This document shows, in pieces, positions 22,631 through 36,369 of a stretch of DNA of 64,000 nt (positions are counted from its first letter, which is position 1; the number at the start of each line of letters is the position of its first letter). The notes beneath the pieces were generated by a model. It did no database searches. It had not been told where the DNA came from and saw nothing but the letters and a program-made list of their open reading frames with translations. The translations under genes were made by a program, and so were the position numbers. This stretch comes from Prostheceraeus crozeri (taxonomy: Eukaryota > Platyhelminthes > Polycladida > Euryleptidae), in assembly GCA_907163375.1 (NCBI GenBank), contig CAJQUW010007878.1, positions 62,001 through 126,000 of the forward strand, read 5' to 3'.

Positions 22631-23552
22631 AGCAAGTTGAAGATGAGGTATTACTGCTGACATGAGGCGCTAAACAAACTTGATGGTTCTGTCATGAGAA
22701 TTTTAAGAAAACTATTCAACTTTTGTAAAAAAATGGTCCGTCAGCCAGAACGAGCTTCTGCATGGAAATAGGCCGAAAATTATACGTTCACAGAATAATA
22801 TGCACCTTATGCCTACTACGAATCTGTGCGTCTGCCGATTTCTTTCCGGTTCCTGCTCTTGTCAGACAGGATAAAAAAAACACATGTATATCCAGTGGGA
22901 GATATATTAAAATTGTCTGCAGAAATTATATTTTCTATGATTTCTCTGAAGTCTAGTGCCATAATTTTTGACATGGAATGTCTTCACTCTTCAGGTCAAT
23001 TCCTAACATGCTCATGCATCTTTGCCTACGAAACTAAACACATTCAGAGCTTGTAAACATTTTAAAACTGGCAAATACAACATTTTGACCAATTTTTGTC
23101 ACATTTAAATGTATTCTCGCATGCATCATCGATCAGAATTAGCATAATAACACATGATAGAACATAACATGAAGACATTCCATGTCAAAAATTATGGCCC
23201 TAGACTTAGTATTGTTGATTTGATAAGTGAAAACAAGGAAATTTCATTTTTGCCATAAATTTCAATGCGTCCCATTGGATTAACATGTGATTTTCTTTGA
23301 TCCTGTCCGATAAGAGCAGGAACCGGATAGAACTCGGCAGATGCAGAGATTCGTAGTAGCCATTGTGTGCACATTATTCTGTGAAAGTCCCATTTTTCGG
23401 CATCGCTCCTTGAAGAAACTCGTTCTGGTTGCCGGACTATTTTTTTTGCAAAAGTTGAATAGTTTTCTTAAAATTCTCATGACAGAAGCATCAAGTTTGT
23501 TTAGCGCCTCATGCCAGCAATCACACACACACACACCTCATTTTAACTTGCT
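22631..23552. mobile_element. Foldback element with about 360 bp arms in the MTAP intron
   Basis: The left arm 22631-22986 and right arm 23171-23552 are inverted copies separated by a 184 bp loop. Shared landmarks, read from the outside, are AGCAAGTTGAA, CATGAGGCGCTAAACAAACT, TTTTAAGAAAACTATTCAAC, CAGAATAATGTGCAC-type sequence and CATAATTTTTGACATGGAAT. Identity is about 80-85%, with a CA-repeat expansion near the outer end of the right arm (23521-23535). No coding capacity is evident. If the MTAP transcript retains this intron long enough, the arms could form a long imperfect double-stranded RNA. Confidence 0.9.
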
Positions 23553-26552
23553 TTTTGATTTTTTTGTTTTGTTTTTATGAAAACTTATTAGTATTATATA
23601 TTTTTGTACATTCAGCGAATATTGCAAACCTTGCATGATAAAAAAGCTGATTGATAGTTCATGCTGTCTGTCAATTTTCATTAAAATATTCTGTCTTCAT
23701 GTTGAAATCCGGCTTCAAAGAAAACGTACAGTTTTCTTTCATAAGCCTTGCTGACCACAAATAACCACTTAGGAAAATAAAATATATGACAAAATAACCT
23801 ATGGAACATAAGGTTAAATATGGCGTGCATATCATTTATCAAAATTTAACCAGGACTTCAACAGGAAGATGACATATGGAAATTTGTTGATTTTTTGTGC
23901 AACTATTTATTGAACAGTCTGTAAGATCACCGCTACGCGCGTGGTCAGCTTTTCCGGGGAGTTATTCTGATCAGCCTTATAATATCCGCCAAGAAAAAGA
24001 AATGGTGGGAAAACGCATGATGCAACACCAATCTGTCAAATGACCTATGCCGATCGCCTGCCCGACTTGAAAATTTTGTCGTGTTTTCATCTCTGCTGTG
24101 CAGCTTTTCGTAACATTAAAATCATTCTCAGTGTCCAGTTGAGCTTAGGACTAGGGTCACTGCTTTTTTTCAAGCTTGGTGTTATTTGATTGTATTTTTT
24201 ATATTTTGCTTTTTTATTTTGATACCTTGTACATTTGAATCCAAATTTAACTATCTTTGTAGAGCCATGGACTTCTATATACTAGCACCTAGACATGACA
24301 CTGATTAGCAAGCTATTTCCTTGATATACTACAGTTGGCCAACTCTTTTCATGTTTAGTGGCAAATTGCCGCTTTAAGCACTGATGCAGTTTGATCATCA
24401 TTTCAACTGACACGATGATTTTCAAATATTGTGCTATATGCTACATCAATAGCTTCAATAATATAGTACCTGAAAATGTGTGGTTGTGCGGAATTTTTCT
24501 AGCCCGGTTAGCACGAACTAATACGCATCGTCTGATTTCGTTGCATTCTCGAGAATCCATAATTGCCTAAAATCTGTAATTTTTGTGAATATACAGTATA
24601 ATCCTTCAGATTGACAATTTTACTACTTGGACGGAGGAATTCTTGTATCATCAAAGCCCATCCAAATTATCAATTTTCAAAATGGATTTTGCTGCCCCAT
24701 CTCCTGCTGTAATCTCCAAAATCACAGTTCATCAAGTTCTCTCAGCTACCGCCTCGTGGAAGGAGAGACGTATCTACCCATCAGGTCCTTTGTTTCTGGA
24801 AAGCCACATCTTTCTTCCCAGCTTTTGAAATGGCAAATTTGAGCTTTTTCAAACTTCGAAGTACATGCGAATCTTTGTTGTGTCATTCTAGCCAATTGCT
24901 GATTACAACATAATATTTATTGCAAGTTCTTGAATGTGCGGCAAAAATGAAAAAATATATCTGCCTACATTTTCTGGATTTTGCAGTCAAGAAAGCAATG
25001 AAGCTTTGGCAAAGAGAGTGATAAATCCAATGATCATGGAGAAAGATTTCTTAATAGAGTGGATCTCCCTGAGGTTCTCCATACGTAAATTTACTATGAA
25101 GTTCATATGCTATGGATTCAATCGAGATTCACATTTACTATTATTGCTGTGATGTAATCCTTTCAGACGAGAGGGCAACCTTTATTGGGTTGATGCCATT
25201 TGAGACTATTCCAACATGGAGATTGTTTTTAGTTGCACTCTTTTGTTTCAAGTAGTCAATTGTCATTTTGCGATAAGTTTTACCAATTTCGATTGGATGT
25301 CACATAAGCCGTCGAAATAATTTAAGTTCAAATAACTCTAGGATCCGTTGTGGCATACTGGTGGGTCAATCACCAGAAATGCTTCTTTAGAGTGGTCGTG
25401 TTGTGCAAATTTGCCTTGACATTTTTCAGTTACATAGGAAGCCATCTGCCTTTTTGTCTTTAGACTTTGGTAAGGTATGTAAGTCAAATAAACACATTGT
25501 TTGTATAGCTGCATTGTAAGCTTCATTTCAAATTTTAAGATCGATTTTAGCCTCATGAGACCCGATAATGTGCGGTGCGCCTCATGTGGGCACTTGCGCA
25601 AGTGTTCGACAAGCAACTGGCAACACTGTCTCATCTACCCATTGCACGTCATCGCTGTGTTATTGTCCCATTGTTCACTCAGCATCTGCGGAGTTGCAGT
25701 TATGAGCGAGCGAATGGCGTGCACCGTCATGGGTAGTTTGAGCAGTGTAGTAGATCTGGGTTTGGAGCTCAAAAGGTTAAAGATGACAATGTCATTTTTG
25801 CGAAGAATTTAATCATTGTGGCCGAAGATAATGAGAAAGAATCATATGTTCTGCCATCAGCCGGCGTTGGTTCGCAAGAAATTCATGAGTTATTGATATA
25901 ATTATCCATAAGTCACCTTCTTGTATTATTCATGATCATCTACATCATTTCTCGATGTGACTTTTTAAAACACCTTCAAGTTACATGTCAACATCAGACT
26001 TTTGGCAGGGTCTAACGAAAAATGCGGAAACTTGTTGGAGTCGTGTGGATACATGTTTTCATTACAACTGTGTTACATCAATGCAAGAATTGCGATACAG
26101 TGAAGTTGGCCAACTATGGTATACTCGACATTTCAGTGTCATGTCCTTTTATAATCATTCTGTTAAATATTTTACATTTAAATATCAGAGGATTTGCGTG
26201 TAATATTTACATGATACATGTAGATGAAATTTGATTACTGCATGATAACTGTCAATTAAATGCTATACGGTACATGATAACGTAAAGTAATTTCTCGTAT
26301 TGTTCGAAAGAAGACATTCGTCGGAAAACGCTCGTTTAGAAAGAGAGCCTATTGGCTATTAGAAGAGTTAAGAAGAATACGAGGAGTTATTAATATTTGA
26401 AACACGATGCGATTCTCTGTCTACCACAATGCTTTTAGCCCACTGAATCTTTCGTACGATTGAGTGTGGAAGTCAGTGTGCTAAAAATCACGGTTTTCTG
26501 CTTCAGCTAAACCAGGTGAAAATTCTGTACCACAGATGTCATCATCGTATAT

Positions 26553-26657
26553 TGTAGGATTACATGCTTTCATTATAATAGCAACATTGACTGCTGTATA
26601 CCGAATATGTCTAGCAGTCAACGTGTTGCTGTTATAATGAAAGTATGTAATCCTACA
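26553..26657. repeat. 105 nt near-perfect hairpin
   Basis: Arms of about 47 nt begin TGTAGGATTACAT and return as the inverse ending ATGTAATCCTACA, enclosing about 9 nt. Mismatches are few (GC/AC, AAT/AAC and a 2 nt bulge). No target duplication was found. It may be a tiny palindromic MITE or, since it sits in an intron on the sense strand, a precursor-like hairpin. Confidence 0.85.
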
Positions 26658-29600
26658 GTCGTTTTGATTTAGCGAACGGACAAATTCTATGAAAAATAGT
26701 TGATAAATAGTTTCAACAAATTTTACTCTCCCAATCTCATCAATGTTTACTCCTTTCAAAATCATTTAATTTCTGTTTGGGGATGCTTCATATGTGCGCA
26801 TCTTAGTTTTAAATTTGTAATGGCGATCAATCCTGAAAATCAAAAATTTATGTATGAAACAGGAGATACATTGTTTCATAAACAGGAATCGCCAGCTGAA
26901 ATAATTTGTGCTGTGAATTCTAATGAACTTAAGTTCCATGCTGTGTAAGCGCGTACTAACACCTTAAAACGCTTATCTAAGCTTTTATGCTATATGTGAA
27001 TAGTACTAACTAGCGACTGAACCTGATCATTCTAATTACTGTTTCGCTGAGAGTCGAGATACAAAATTAGGTGATCCGGTTTTCTGGAAGTATACAACGA
27101 CTCTTTTTTTATGAAGTCATCGATTTTGTTATCATAACAAAGTATTTGCTATAGGGACATGGTTGTTCGTCCTCACTCCGATAAAGAAGCTGGCTTTGAA
27201 TGATTTGAGTTATGCTGCGGCAAAGCAGAAACTGCAATTTTACTTCATTTCCCTGCGTTAGAGAAAACTGAACTTGAACATGAAAAAGAGAAAACTGTCC
27301 TCCTACAAATAACGATGGGATGAAAAAGTACTATTGTACAAGTTTTATGCTTGTCATGCTTCTACCGATCCGTCCCGTCATGAAATCACACATAAATGCA
27401 CTTTATCTTAACCAGAACGTCGACCATCTACGTTAATCAGATATCAAAGATAAATCAAAATGCTAATAATTGAGCAGACAACTCGACCAAAAGAAAAAGA
27501 TTTCAGGTTATCTATCAAAACAAAACTCGTCAAATTTCCGCTCAAAAGCATATTCGATGTAAATGCGGCTACCACCATTAATACACTTTGCTCATTCGTG
27601 AGTTTCTAATGTTATGCGCACCCTTAAATCTTCATTTAACTGATTGTGGCGAAGAACATCTCATTGCAACACCTCCCTTGCAAGTTGCTAAGCATAATCT
27701 GTATTAAAAATCGCAACTTTTTCTACCAATGATGTAGAGGTGTTAAAGTTGTCCGTTACATTTTTTCAATAAGTCCATTCTGTCAAAGCGAGAATTAAAA
27801 ATTCCGAAAGTCAGGATATCCAGTCTTTTATACTTCGGTCATTTGGTGCATTTTTATGAATGAAGCGTTTTCGCGGGAGTGCTGAATTGCATACGTGACA
27901 TTATCATTTGATCTTTTTACTTTTTTTTGATTATCGGTGAAATGCATTGAATTTCCGTGATGGTTATTGGTTATCTTTTACCCCATCGTTTGACTTGACC
28001 CTGAATGCTGATCCTCGTCTTTTTGTGAACCGGTAACTGCATCAAATTCAAAACCAATTTATTATTCTTGAAATCTCGTGTTCGGATGCACATAGCGCTT
28101 AGATTTGTGCTCATTTTCTTGTACGAATCCGTGCATCACACAAATTTCCAAAATTTACACAGGTTTTTATATCCATAGTCTACCGGGTGGAATTTGGTGT
28201 GTAATATCGAAATATATGAACTTCTTAGGAACTTCTGAAAATAAGTATGTTGCTTTGTCAGTGTATAACTTAATATCACAATTTCAATCATCGGAATCTC
28301 TAATTAGAGGAACTGCTGTGTCTTAAAGCACAATTTGTATTACGTCCACTGTTTGTGAAATTCACGTATATGTACGTGAATTGCACGTGATTTTCTGAAA
28401 ACAAATCTGAAAAATCCCATCATTCGAAAAGCAAAATGGCAAATTAATAATCCACCTTAGACTTGCCCGTGTGAACCGAGCTGCGTGGTGGCTGCCTGGT
28501 GAACCTATGTCTATTGCGAAAGTCCTTTATTGTAGCAGCGGCTAGTACTGAAAAGTAGTATTTTGGGGTGCAGCTACTAATCGAATGTGTCTATTATTCG
28601 AAGAAAAAAGAAATACAGCAAACCCACTTTACATTAAAAATCAATTTCAGGTTTTTCATATCTATCAACCAGCAAATACCCCAAACCCAAAACCTTTTCT
28701 TCCCTGATAGTATTTAGAACCTGGGCCACTATTGTACAGTTAAGCAGCTCTCTAGCATGCTTCTTGAAAAATTGATTTGATGTGATTTTTTCGTTGAAAA
28801 ATTCTCAAAAAAAACATTTACTGAAGAAATCAGTTCCAATATCACTTAATTTGGCTGGTAGACAATATCAGGCGATTGTTCTGGTAAAATTAATGTAGGA
28901 AGCTACTTGTTCAATGGCTAGAAGAATGCACATTTTAATAGTCTTTCATATACTATCAGTCAACAACGGTAAACAGACCAATTTTATATGCTTACAAGAA
29001 GTAAGATAAGCCTACTGAAATTGAACAATAGCTAGAATACCTACACCATAGTCTTCCAGATTATATGGCAACTGTAATATAATTGTATCTCGATTGTTTC
29101 AGAAGCTTTATTGACCATGTTTACAACACTAGTAGGCCTATTATACAGTGTAACCCTGCATTCCTACCTTAAGACATAAAATCTAAGTATCTTATTGATT
29201 AAGTGATGTAGTTATAGGTTATTTAATTTATGTTGTGAAGAAGTAGAGTTGTATGTACAGCTGTATATGAAGTTCATGATGCCTATGAGTAACGTAAACT
29301 TCAAAAGCAAGAACAACACACGAATTATAAGCAATCCTAGATTTGACCTTTTCGGAATTATAAGAAGTATCACCCTCATTTTTTTATGTGCACCTGATTG
29401 CAAATATCGGCTAATCTTCTAATGCCATGCATCTGTGATAGTACAAAATGCAATGATGAAGTACAAAATGTAAAATCACTATAACATCAGATGCCTCGAT
29501 TTGTCAAGAATCCGATTGTAAAAAGTTAAAACGAAATTCTTGACGTGGACAATCACCGACATAGTCATCGCGCGTTGGAAGTGTATTCACATAGGTACTC

Positions 29601-30469
29601 GTGGTTGACAAGAACTTTTTGACTAAAATGTTGCACTTCTGGGTTTACTCATGGTTTTATTCATAGATAAATTTGAATTAGAACAAAATCCTTTCATACA
29701 ACCATTGTCTGAGATCTGCCCTTACTAGCAATGCTAAGTTCCCTTTTTTTCCACAGGGTCGTAAATTTAACGTATGGCGAAAATTTGACGAAATGTTGGG
29801 TTTGCGTGAATTTTTTTATTGATTGAAAATCTTGTTTATCGAGTTCTAAATAAATTTCGAGGTTATATTGTTGCACCGTAGTGATTATATCCTTATCTGT
29901 TGATGCTGTTAAAAAGGAATATACTAAATGTAGTACAATGTGATATCATAGACGTATTCTATCCACAAGTAATGTGAACATAATTTCCAATCTGAAGCTG
30001 TTTTCAATTTTGAAGTCTTGATTATTAGGAATCGATTGACTACCTCGAAGCAGTTTCGATTTAGTTGGACAGTTTAAAAGCGATATTACATGTATTTGTT
30101 TAGTGAAATACAAGTACATATTCAGATAACTAAACTCTCCTGTCACTATGCACAGTATAGTATGTGAATGAATGTTCTCAAATTTTCTGAGACCTAGTCT
30201 TAGGGTGTGGAGTCTATATGAAGGCACATGCCCTTGCTGAACCTTGAGCCTAAAGGGTGTAAGCACAATCTTGAGCATTCGCTCCTCGAACAAACAATTG
30301 AAAAGCTCATAAGAGCTTATCAACATTGATTAACTGAACATCTAGCGATGAAGTGTACTTTGAAAATTCAGTCGAATAACACGCAAATGAAGTTCTAAAA
30401 GTCCGAAAGCTGAACTGTGGTCGATCTAGTGAAAGTAAAGATGCTACCTGATGCCACATGATGAAATTA

Positions 30470-30961
30470 CCGTAAATTCTATGAAAAGCGCCCGGGGCGT
30501 TGATTTCATCTTCCTATTTTACAGGGGTGCCAATTAGTTAACATCCTTACAAGTAATCTATTTTGTCCCAATGGCTGCATTCACAGTGCCATAATGCAAT
30601 GGTTATGTAGCAGACTATTTCAAAAAAATTATTGTTGTTTTTCTTGATATTTAATGATATTGGAATCTATTGAGTTTTATTGCATCTATCATGATAATGC
30701 ATCATTTAGCTCCTTTACTATACCAATATCAAAACTGCTAAAATTCCAAAAAAACATGCCTTGACTATTTATATAATGATTATATAATAATTTGAATCGA
30801 ATGGCAACGGTTGTAAATTCTCCCATCCATTGAAAGTGAGTCATTCACTCACGTGAATCATTTATTGTTATAGGATGAGAGTTGTACTCGTTATCATTGG
30901 AATTTTGTCTAATTCCTTGGGGGCGTCAAATAAGAGTGCTCCCTTAATATAGAATTTACGG
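30470..30961. mobile_element. MITE with CCGTAAATTCTAT termini, TA target duplication
   Basis: The ends are CCGTAAATTCTAT and the exact inverse ATAGAATTTACGG, flanked by TA (30468-30469 and 30962-30963). Just inside, GCGCCCGGGGCG on the left faces TTGGGGGCG on the right. At 492 bp with no ORF it is a non-autonomous Tc1/mariner-like MITE. Confidence 0.88.
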
Positions 30962-32200
30962 TAAGTATTTTTTCTGATGTGAGGCCAGTTGTTTCAAGCA
31001 TGATTGTAGGTGCAAATCCAAAGCTTATGCACCCATAGACATGTTTTCCACTTGAATATTCTCTTGATTTTAAAATTTCATGTCTAAAATGAAATGTTAA
31101 AACTTGGCGTTTTAAAAAAAAATTTTTAAAAACTTAACGGTTTGGTTTGAAAATGTCATGCAGCTTGTGACAGCAGTGGTTTAGATGGAATCGAATCGTT
31201 ACTTAACTGATGGAACCTTTATTTTTTCGATAACTTAGGTATAATCATGCAGCATACTTTAGTGTACAATGTTTTAGGATGTCATATCTCGCGAAATTGG
31301 TTGATTTTCAGTAAACTTAAAGGCGTTTGTCTGGGAAGTATGCGCAGTAGGACTTACGTGAAAGATAATGCGCATTGAACGTGAATTTTTTTTCGTCAGA
31401 TAGGTTGGACACGTTGTTTATAGGACCACTTATTATACAATCTGTCTTATGGAGTTGTAGGCTGCGGATGATGGAGTTTATTTTGCTAGTCCCATTTGTA
31501 TGTGAATAATTCAATGAAGAACATACATGTAGAATCTAGTCATACGAGCACATAGCACTACTTTTATGCACGCTGCAGTAAATAGCGGCATTTGCATTAT
31601 CATGACTTATGACTTATTTATGGCCATCCCTCTCTAAAACACCACTAACATGAACATGATTGATCAGACTGTCTGCCTGACATGCATGAACAAGTTCTTC
31701 TATACACGCACTGAAAAAATGATCGCTTTTGGATGATATTTCACGTTGGGTGACCAAAACATCTTGGTCTTTGTGGCAGGGGAAGATCGGTAAACTTGAA
31801 GTAATGGCGCCTTTTCAATGCGAAATTCAGAGGAGCAGTTGAGGACATAACGACTCTCTTGACGATTGTTGTGCCGTCAGGTCCAGTCTAGATCTGACAA
31901 ATTTGTTAAGAGCTCTCATTGTTGCATATCAAGGAGATTCCTGGAATGACTTAAATCTGATGATCTTTGGCATTTAAGAAGTATTGCGCATAAAAGTAGT
32001 ATTTCCGGAAGAAACTGGTATATACATGTACATGTACGATTGGTTTTCCGACAGTGAAAAGTGCGTGATTATTATCTAATTAGGGTTGTTTCGAGGTACA
32101 AGTTAGTTCATAATTTTGTCAAAATGTTTAGATTGCGGCCTATTCTAACCTATGAGCTCGGAACAGGAGCCCGGCCTAGGAGCTCGGTGCCTGCAATTAT

Positions 32201-32968
32201 TAGGGCTGTGCACTAGTCTTACCTGTTGGCACCGGTACACCGATCATGATAACTGGTTCTCTTTTAATTTTTAAAAGTACCCTGAAAGGTGTAAGTCGCA
32301 GCGCATGGTCGAGAAGTGAGATGCTTCGTGCTATGGATTGACCTGTGAAAATCTGGAAGTTGATGTCTCTGTATTTTAATAGAAGCATCAATATTTTCTA
32401 GAGCTAGATGCAACTTATATAAAGCACGAGGAAAATTCTAGTAATGCTATGGAACTAGAGCAGATATATTTAGGCCTCTTTTGATTTTACTTTGCCATTG
32501 TACATACAAGTGACCCCATCCTACTTTGACAGTGCGTCTCTATCATGCATGTAGTTCTAATGTAATTCTTCAAACTAAGCAAAAGCTGAAATTATAAAAG
32601 ATGCTCGCTGCTAACAACAAAAAATGATTATAAATTACAATACCTGAATACATTAGGAAATGCATCAATTGTTAAGCTATAGCCAAATTTTCCACAAAGT
32701 TTCACTTCCATGATATAGAAATTGCAAGTCAGAATTAGCAAGCAGCACAGAATTCAAAAAGGCATTCTAAATTGGATTAATTATACTGTGTGCCTAAGTT
32801 CTTATTCTCTATGTGATTGCTGTGACTAAGATATGAGGATGAATGCAGTTATTAAAATTGAAGTGCCAAAATATCAAATTTATCGAAATTCACATCTATC
32901 GGTGCACCGGTGCGAAAACCGGCGAAAGCAGAAATAATCGGTTTGCCGATGCACTGCGCGCAGCCCTT
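32201..32968. mobile_element. hAT-type MITE, 768 bp
   Basis: The left end TAGGGCTGTGCAC and right end GTGCACTGCGCGCAGCCCTT-like sequence form imperfect inverted repeats (core AGGGCTGYGC). Subterminal words CGGTGCACCGGT and CACCGGTACACCG occur near both ends. The flanks GCAATTAT (32193-32200) and TTAATTAT (32969-32976) agree at 6 of 8 positions, as an aged 8 bp target duplication would. No transposase is encoded. Confidence 0.75.
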
Positions 32969-35508
32969 TTAATTATGCATGTTCGAAGCAGGGTACGAAA
33001 TGCATATGGATGATGGTGGGGCCGAGGCCGGGAATTTTGTTGGGGCCCGGTAATCGCCCTTAAATTTTAGCGGAATAGCCAAATAGCCCGTGAATACCAT
33101 TTTGCGATTTTTTACCACTGAGGTCCATGAGCATAATTTCTTAATTTCAACTGCTATTGATATTATAACTATTATGTAGCCCATTAATTCTATTAAATCT
33201 TAATTGATATAACCCAGTCAATAGAAATGCCTTTACAATATCTGGTTGAAATGTTCATGACTTCATAAATTTGCTGCGTTTCCATATGAGTGTGTCAATG
33301 ACATCTGCGAGGCGATAGTTATGTCGTTGACGCATCGCTTATAGTTCAACCGCTAATGGTGAAGTTTTTCTAGCAAGTAACGTTCTATCTTATAAAAAAC
33401 AATTTGTGGCTATTCACATCGTAGTCGTGCACATAATTGGGTTGATTATAACTCGTTCATATAAGTGTAAAATCGCAATCAATCGATTGGCGTCAGCAAT
33501 AAAGCGGTTTTGTATTGTGTTTCTTAACGTGCTTACGTGAAATTTCTTAACTTACTGGTGATATGACAAATTATGCAGCCTCTAATGATGTAATTAAAGT
33601 TGCGAGTCACACATACTAAAAAAGCCATATCTGAATGATCATTTATCTTCGCGTTATCAATTTCGTAAGTTGTAAGATATTGTACAAATGCACAACTTCT
33701 TGGGCGAAGAATCTGTGGAAGAATGGCGCAGTTTTACACTGCAGGTTACACCTAATCTACACCAAGTTTAGGAAATACTACATCAGTCCAGAATTCATGC
33801 CAACAAAATTCTACCAACTCTGCCACTGACAAACTGCATCAGAGTTTTCATTGGTATTTCGAATAAAAGTCACTGGCTAAGTGGATGAGTTCGAAAACTT
33901 AACAGCCTATCACGACAAGAAGGCCAACCAAGCCAATGGGGCGTATGCATTGGGCGTATGTATAGACCACTGCCTCCAAATATTGGAATCGTGACCCAAA
34001 ATGGGGTCGCTAGTATATGGAACTACTTGGAGCTTCTTCTGGCGTTAAAGATTTTGTTTTCTGCTCCGGGTACGATTATACGATAAACGCGAAAGGTAAA
34101 AAATAATAAATCCCGTTCTAAGTAATTAATCAAGTAAGTTTTGCTATCCTATAACACAATGTTCTGGATGCAAGTGTTTGACCGGTAAACCGTGGTATTA
34201 TACACGCATGTATTTCTTAGCTAAGTGCATGGCATTACTGATCGAAGGTCAAAAAAATTTCAAGGGTACTGGATTGGCTGATATCATATTAAAAACTTAA
34301 TGACATTTACAGTAATAAGCCTATCGTTATAGAAAGTAATGGAAACCATAAACGTTTTTTTGAATAAACTGAATGCAACTGAATTAGGAGGAATGCAAAG
34401 TCATACTGTGTTGAATTAAACCAGATAAAAAAATTCTGCGAGAAAAAAAATCGATGGTAATGTCTCCAATACAGAGGTAGCATTATTGTGTTGCACTGCC
34501 ATCGCTTTCTTGTGAAACAAGGAAGATCAAGACCCTGATTCACCAGCATTAAACCTGACTTTTCTGGAAACGTGAGACACAAATTTTATGAGTGACGATA
34601 CTATGGATAGGAAGTTGGAATACTTCTGGCGTTTGCGGTCTTCGTCCGGTGCTGCAGCTTTCTTGCTTTCTCCTGTCGATATTTATTGATAACTTGGTGT
34701 CATTGTGTAATTGTATTAGCTTCTCCATTTTGATATCATGGCTTTCTGTCATGGGTATGAACACGCTGCAGTTCAAAATGTCTCGTTCTGAAATGCAATT
34801 TGTTGCTTCAACTTATTACATCATTTGCATGTTTGAAAATTGAAGTCTGAAAATCGACTAAATACAATTTTCTAGAAATTTATGAATCCGATGATGAGAG
34901 TGAAGAATTTTTTGAATGCCGGAAAGTTCAGGAAATTAACTTTTCCGTCGATGAAATAAATTAGATCTCATAAATAGTTCACTGGCTGCAGACCAGTGAA
35001 AAAAAGTACATATAAGAGTATGAAAGTATGAAGTTCCATAAAAGTATATGTTTATAAACTTAAGAGCCACCTCTTACAGAATTCACAGAAATTTTGAAAA
35101 CTGAGTTCGGTAGAGTCAGATATCGTTCATTATCTAGCACGTCAAAATTTGGTGGCAAAATTCAAGCAGGAACTGTCTCAAATTTTATGATAAAAAATGT
35201 TCAAGAAAAGTGTATGGATAATTTTTGAGCGATGTAATTTGAATAATATATCTATCTGATCAATATAGAAAATAGCGTGGTAATTCGATGAAATCCCCCG
35301 GGAATTTGAAGCTTGAAATCTGGCCGCCACCCTGTTGAATGCTATTTTGTTTGCATAAAATATCACATTTGACGATCGAAAAAAAATGAAATTGTCTTCA
35401 GTATTTGTGCCCATTTTCGGTTTCAGATGAATAGAATATTAAACAGCTGTCAACTGTTATTTTAAGCTATTAGTCATCATCTCACTACATGTCCGTTATC
35501 CTTTTCAG

Positions 35509-35631
35509 GTCGACGTAAAAAGCGTGTTGGCCACGTTCAAACTCAATGCCGATAAAGTAACGCGCGTTATTATGTTAGCCATTCCTCTGTTGGCAAAGCA
35601 AGACTGGACAGCGACTATCGAAGAGAACCAG
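35509..35631 (+). CDS. MTAP: S-methyl-5'-thioadenosine phosphorylase, penultimate exon (41 codons)
   Basis: The exon follows TATCCTTTTCAG and ends before GTAAGA. It continues in phase 0 from the previous exon, so the junction reads EEEKA-VDVKSV, matching the family pattern EEAVSVD(R)VLK. It encodes VDVKSVLATFKLNADKVTRV then IMLAIPLLAKQDWTATIEEN and Q, the C-terminal helix region (human: [20 protein letters not shown]). It contributes to the phosphorylase trimer rather than the catalytic site. Reading through the donor would stop after three more codons (VRL), giving a possible shorter end. Confidence 0.93.
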
Positions 35632-36369
35632 GTAAGACTTTGACAAGTGGAACACTCGGCATCGTTTGTAGTGTTGACAGCAAGTCACTTAACGGAGGCT
35701 GCAAATGAAATGAGAGTTTGCTTTATCTGGACGCTAAACCGATCTATTTTGCGCTGCATCTTTGTCCTTGATATCAAAATTTCCATTCTTCATCATTGTT
35801 TTGTTACTCATTTGACACAAAAGTGAATTTGCTTCGTTTGTGTAAAGCTGAGCCTATAGTGACCGGCGACAGAAGATATCACTGTCGAGAAGTTGCGTTT
35901 TCTTTTCTCTCAAATGATTTGGATAGCGATACTTGAAAGTTGCCTCCTACATATCGTCGGAATAACTGAATTTACAGCACAGCAATTATGTTTATGACAA
36001 GATACTCCGACAATAATTTTGTCATCTGACCTTATAGATTCAATATTTGGAAGCCAATGTTTTTCTGGTAAACATGTACAACTCATGGGGATTCGTTCAT
36101 AGATCATCAATATGATTACTTTTATTCATAATCATTGGTTTCAAAATATTCCTTGATTACTAAAATTCACTAGCAAGCTTGAAAACCAAATTCAGAATAA
36201 TCCTGCTATAACATACCCGTTCCAAATTCCCAATCACAGGGTCTCTGTACAAAATTACCCTTGATATTTCACGGAAATCTATTTTGATCCATTGAATGTG
36301 CATTAATGGGATTATATTGTATTTTAATTTTTGCCAATTTATGCCATGTAAAAGATCGGCAAGATCAGA

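Larger units (their letters stand above)
21484..35508 (+). other. MTAP: MTAP intron, 14.0 kb
   Basis: The intron starts GTAAGT and ends CTTTTCAG. It is swollen by mobile DNA: a foldback element (22631-23552), a palindromic hairpin (26553-26657), a TA-type MITE (30470-30961) and a hAT MITE (32201-32968). The remaining sequence is AT-rich. A somewhat GC-richer patch at 25550-25760, with open minus-strand frames, has no recognised product. Open frames at 24627-24842, 29946-30326 and 34592-34843 also match nothing I know. Confidence 0.85.

Noticed and set aside
23521-23536. (CA)n microsatellite
   Set aside because: Very short and inside the foldback arm; not an independent feature.
24627-24842. 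Overlapping open frames (MDFAAPSPAVISKITVHQ)
   Set aside because: No domain, no splice-bounded exon and no fit to MTAP; likely chance.
25338-25812. GC-richer patch with open frames on both strands
   Set aside because: Open frames are expected in GC-richer DNA; no family recognised.
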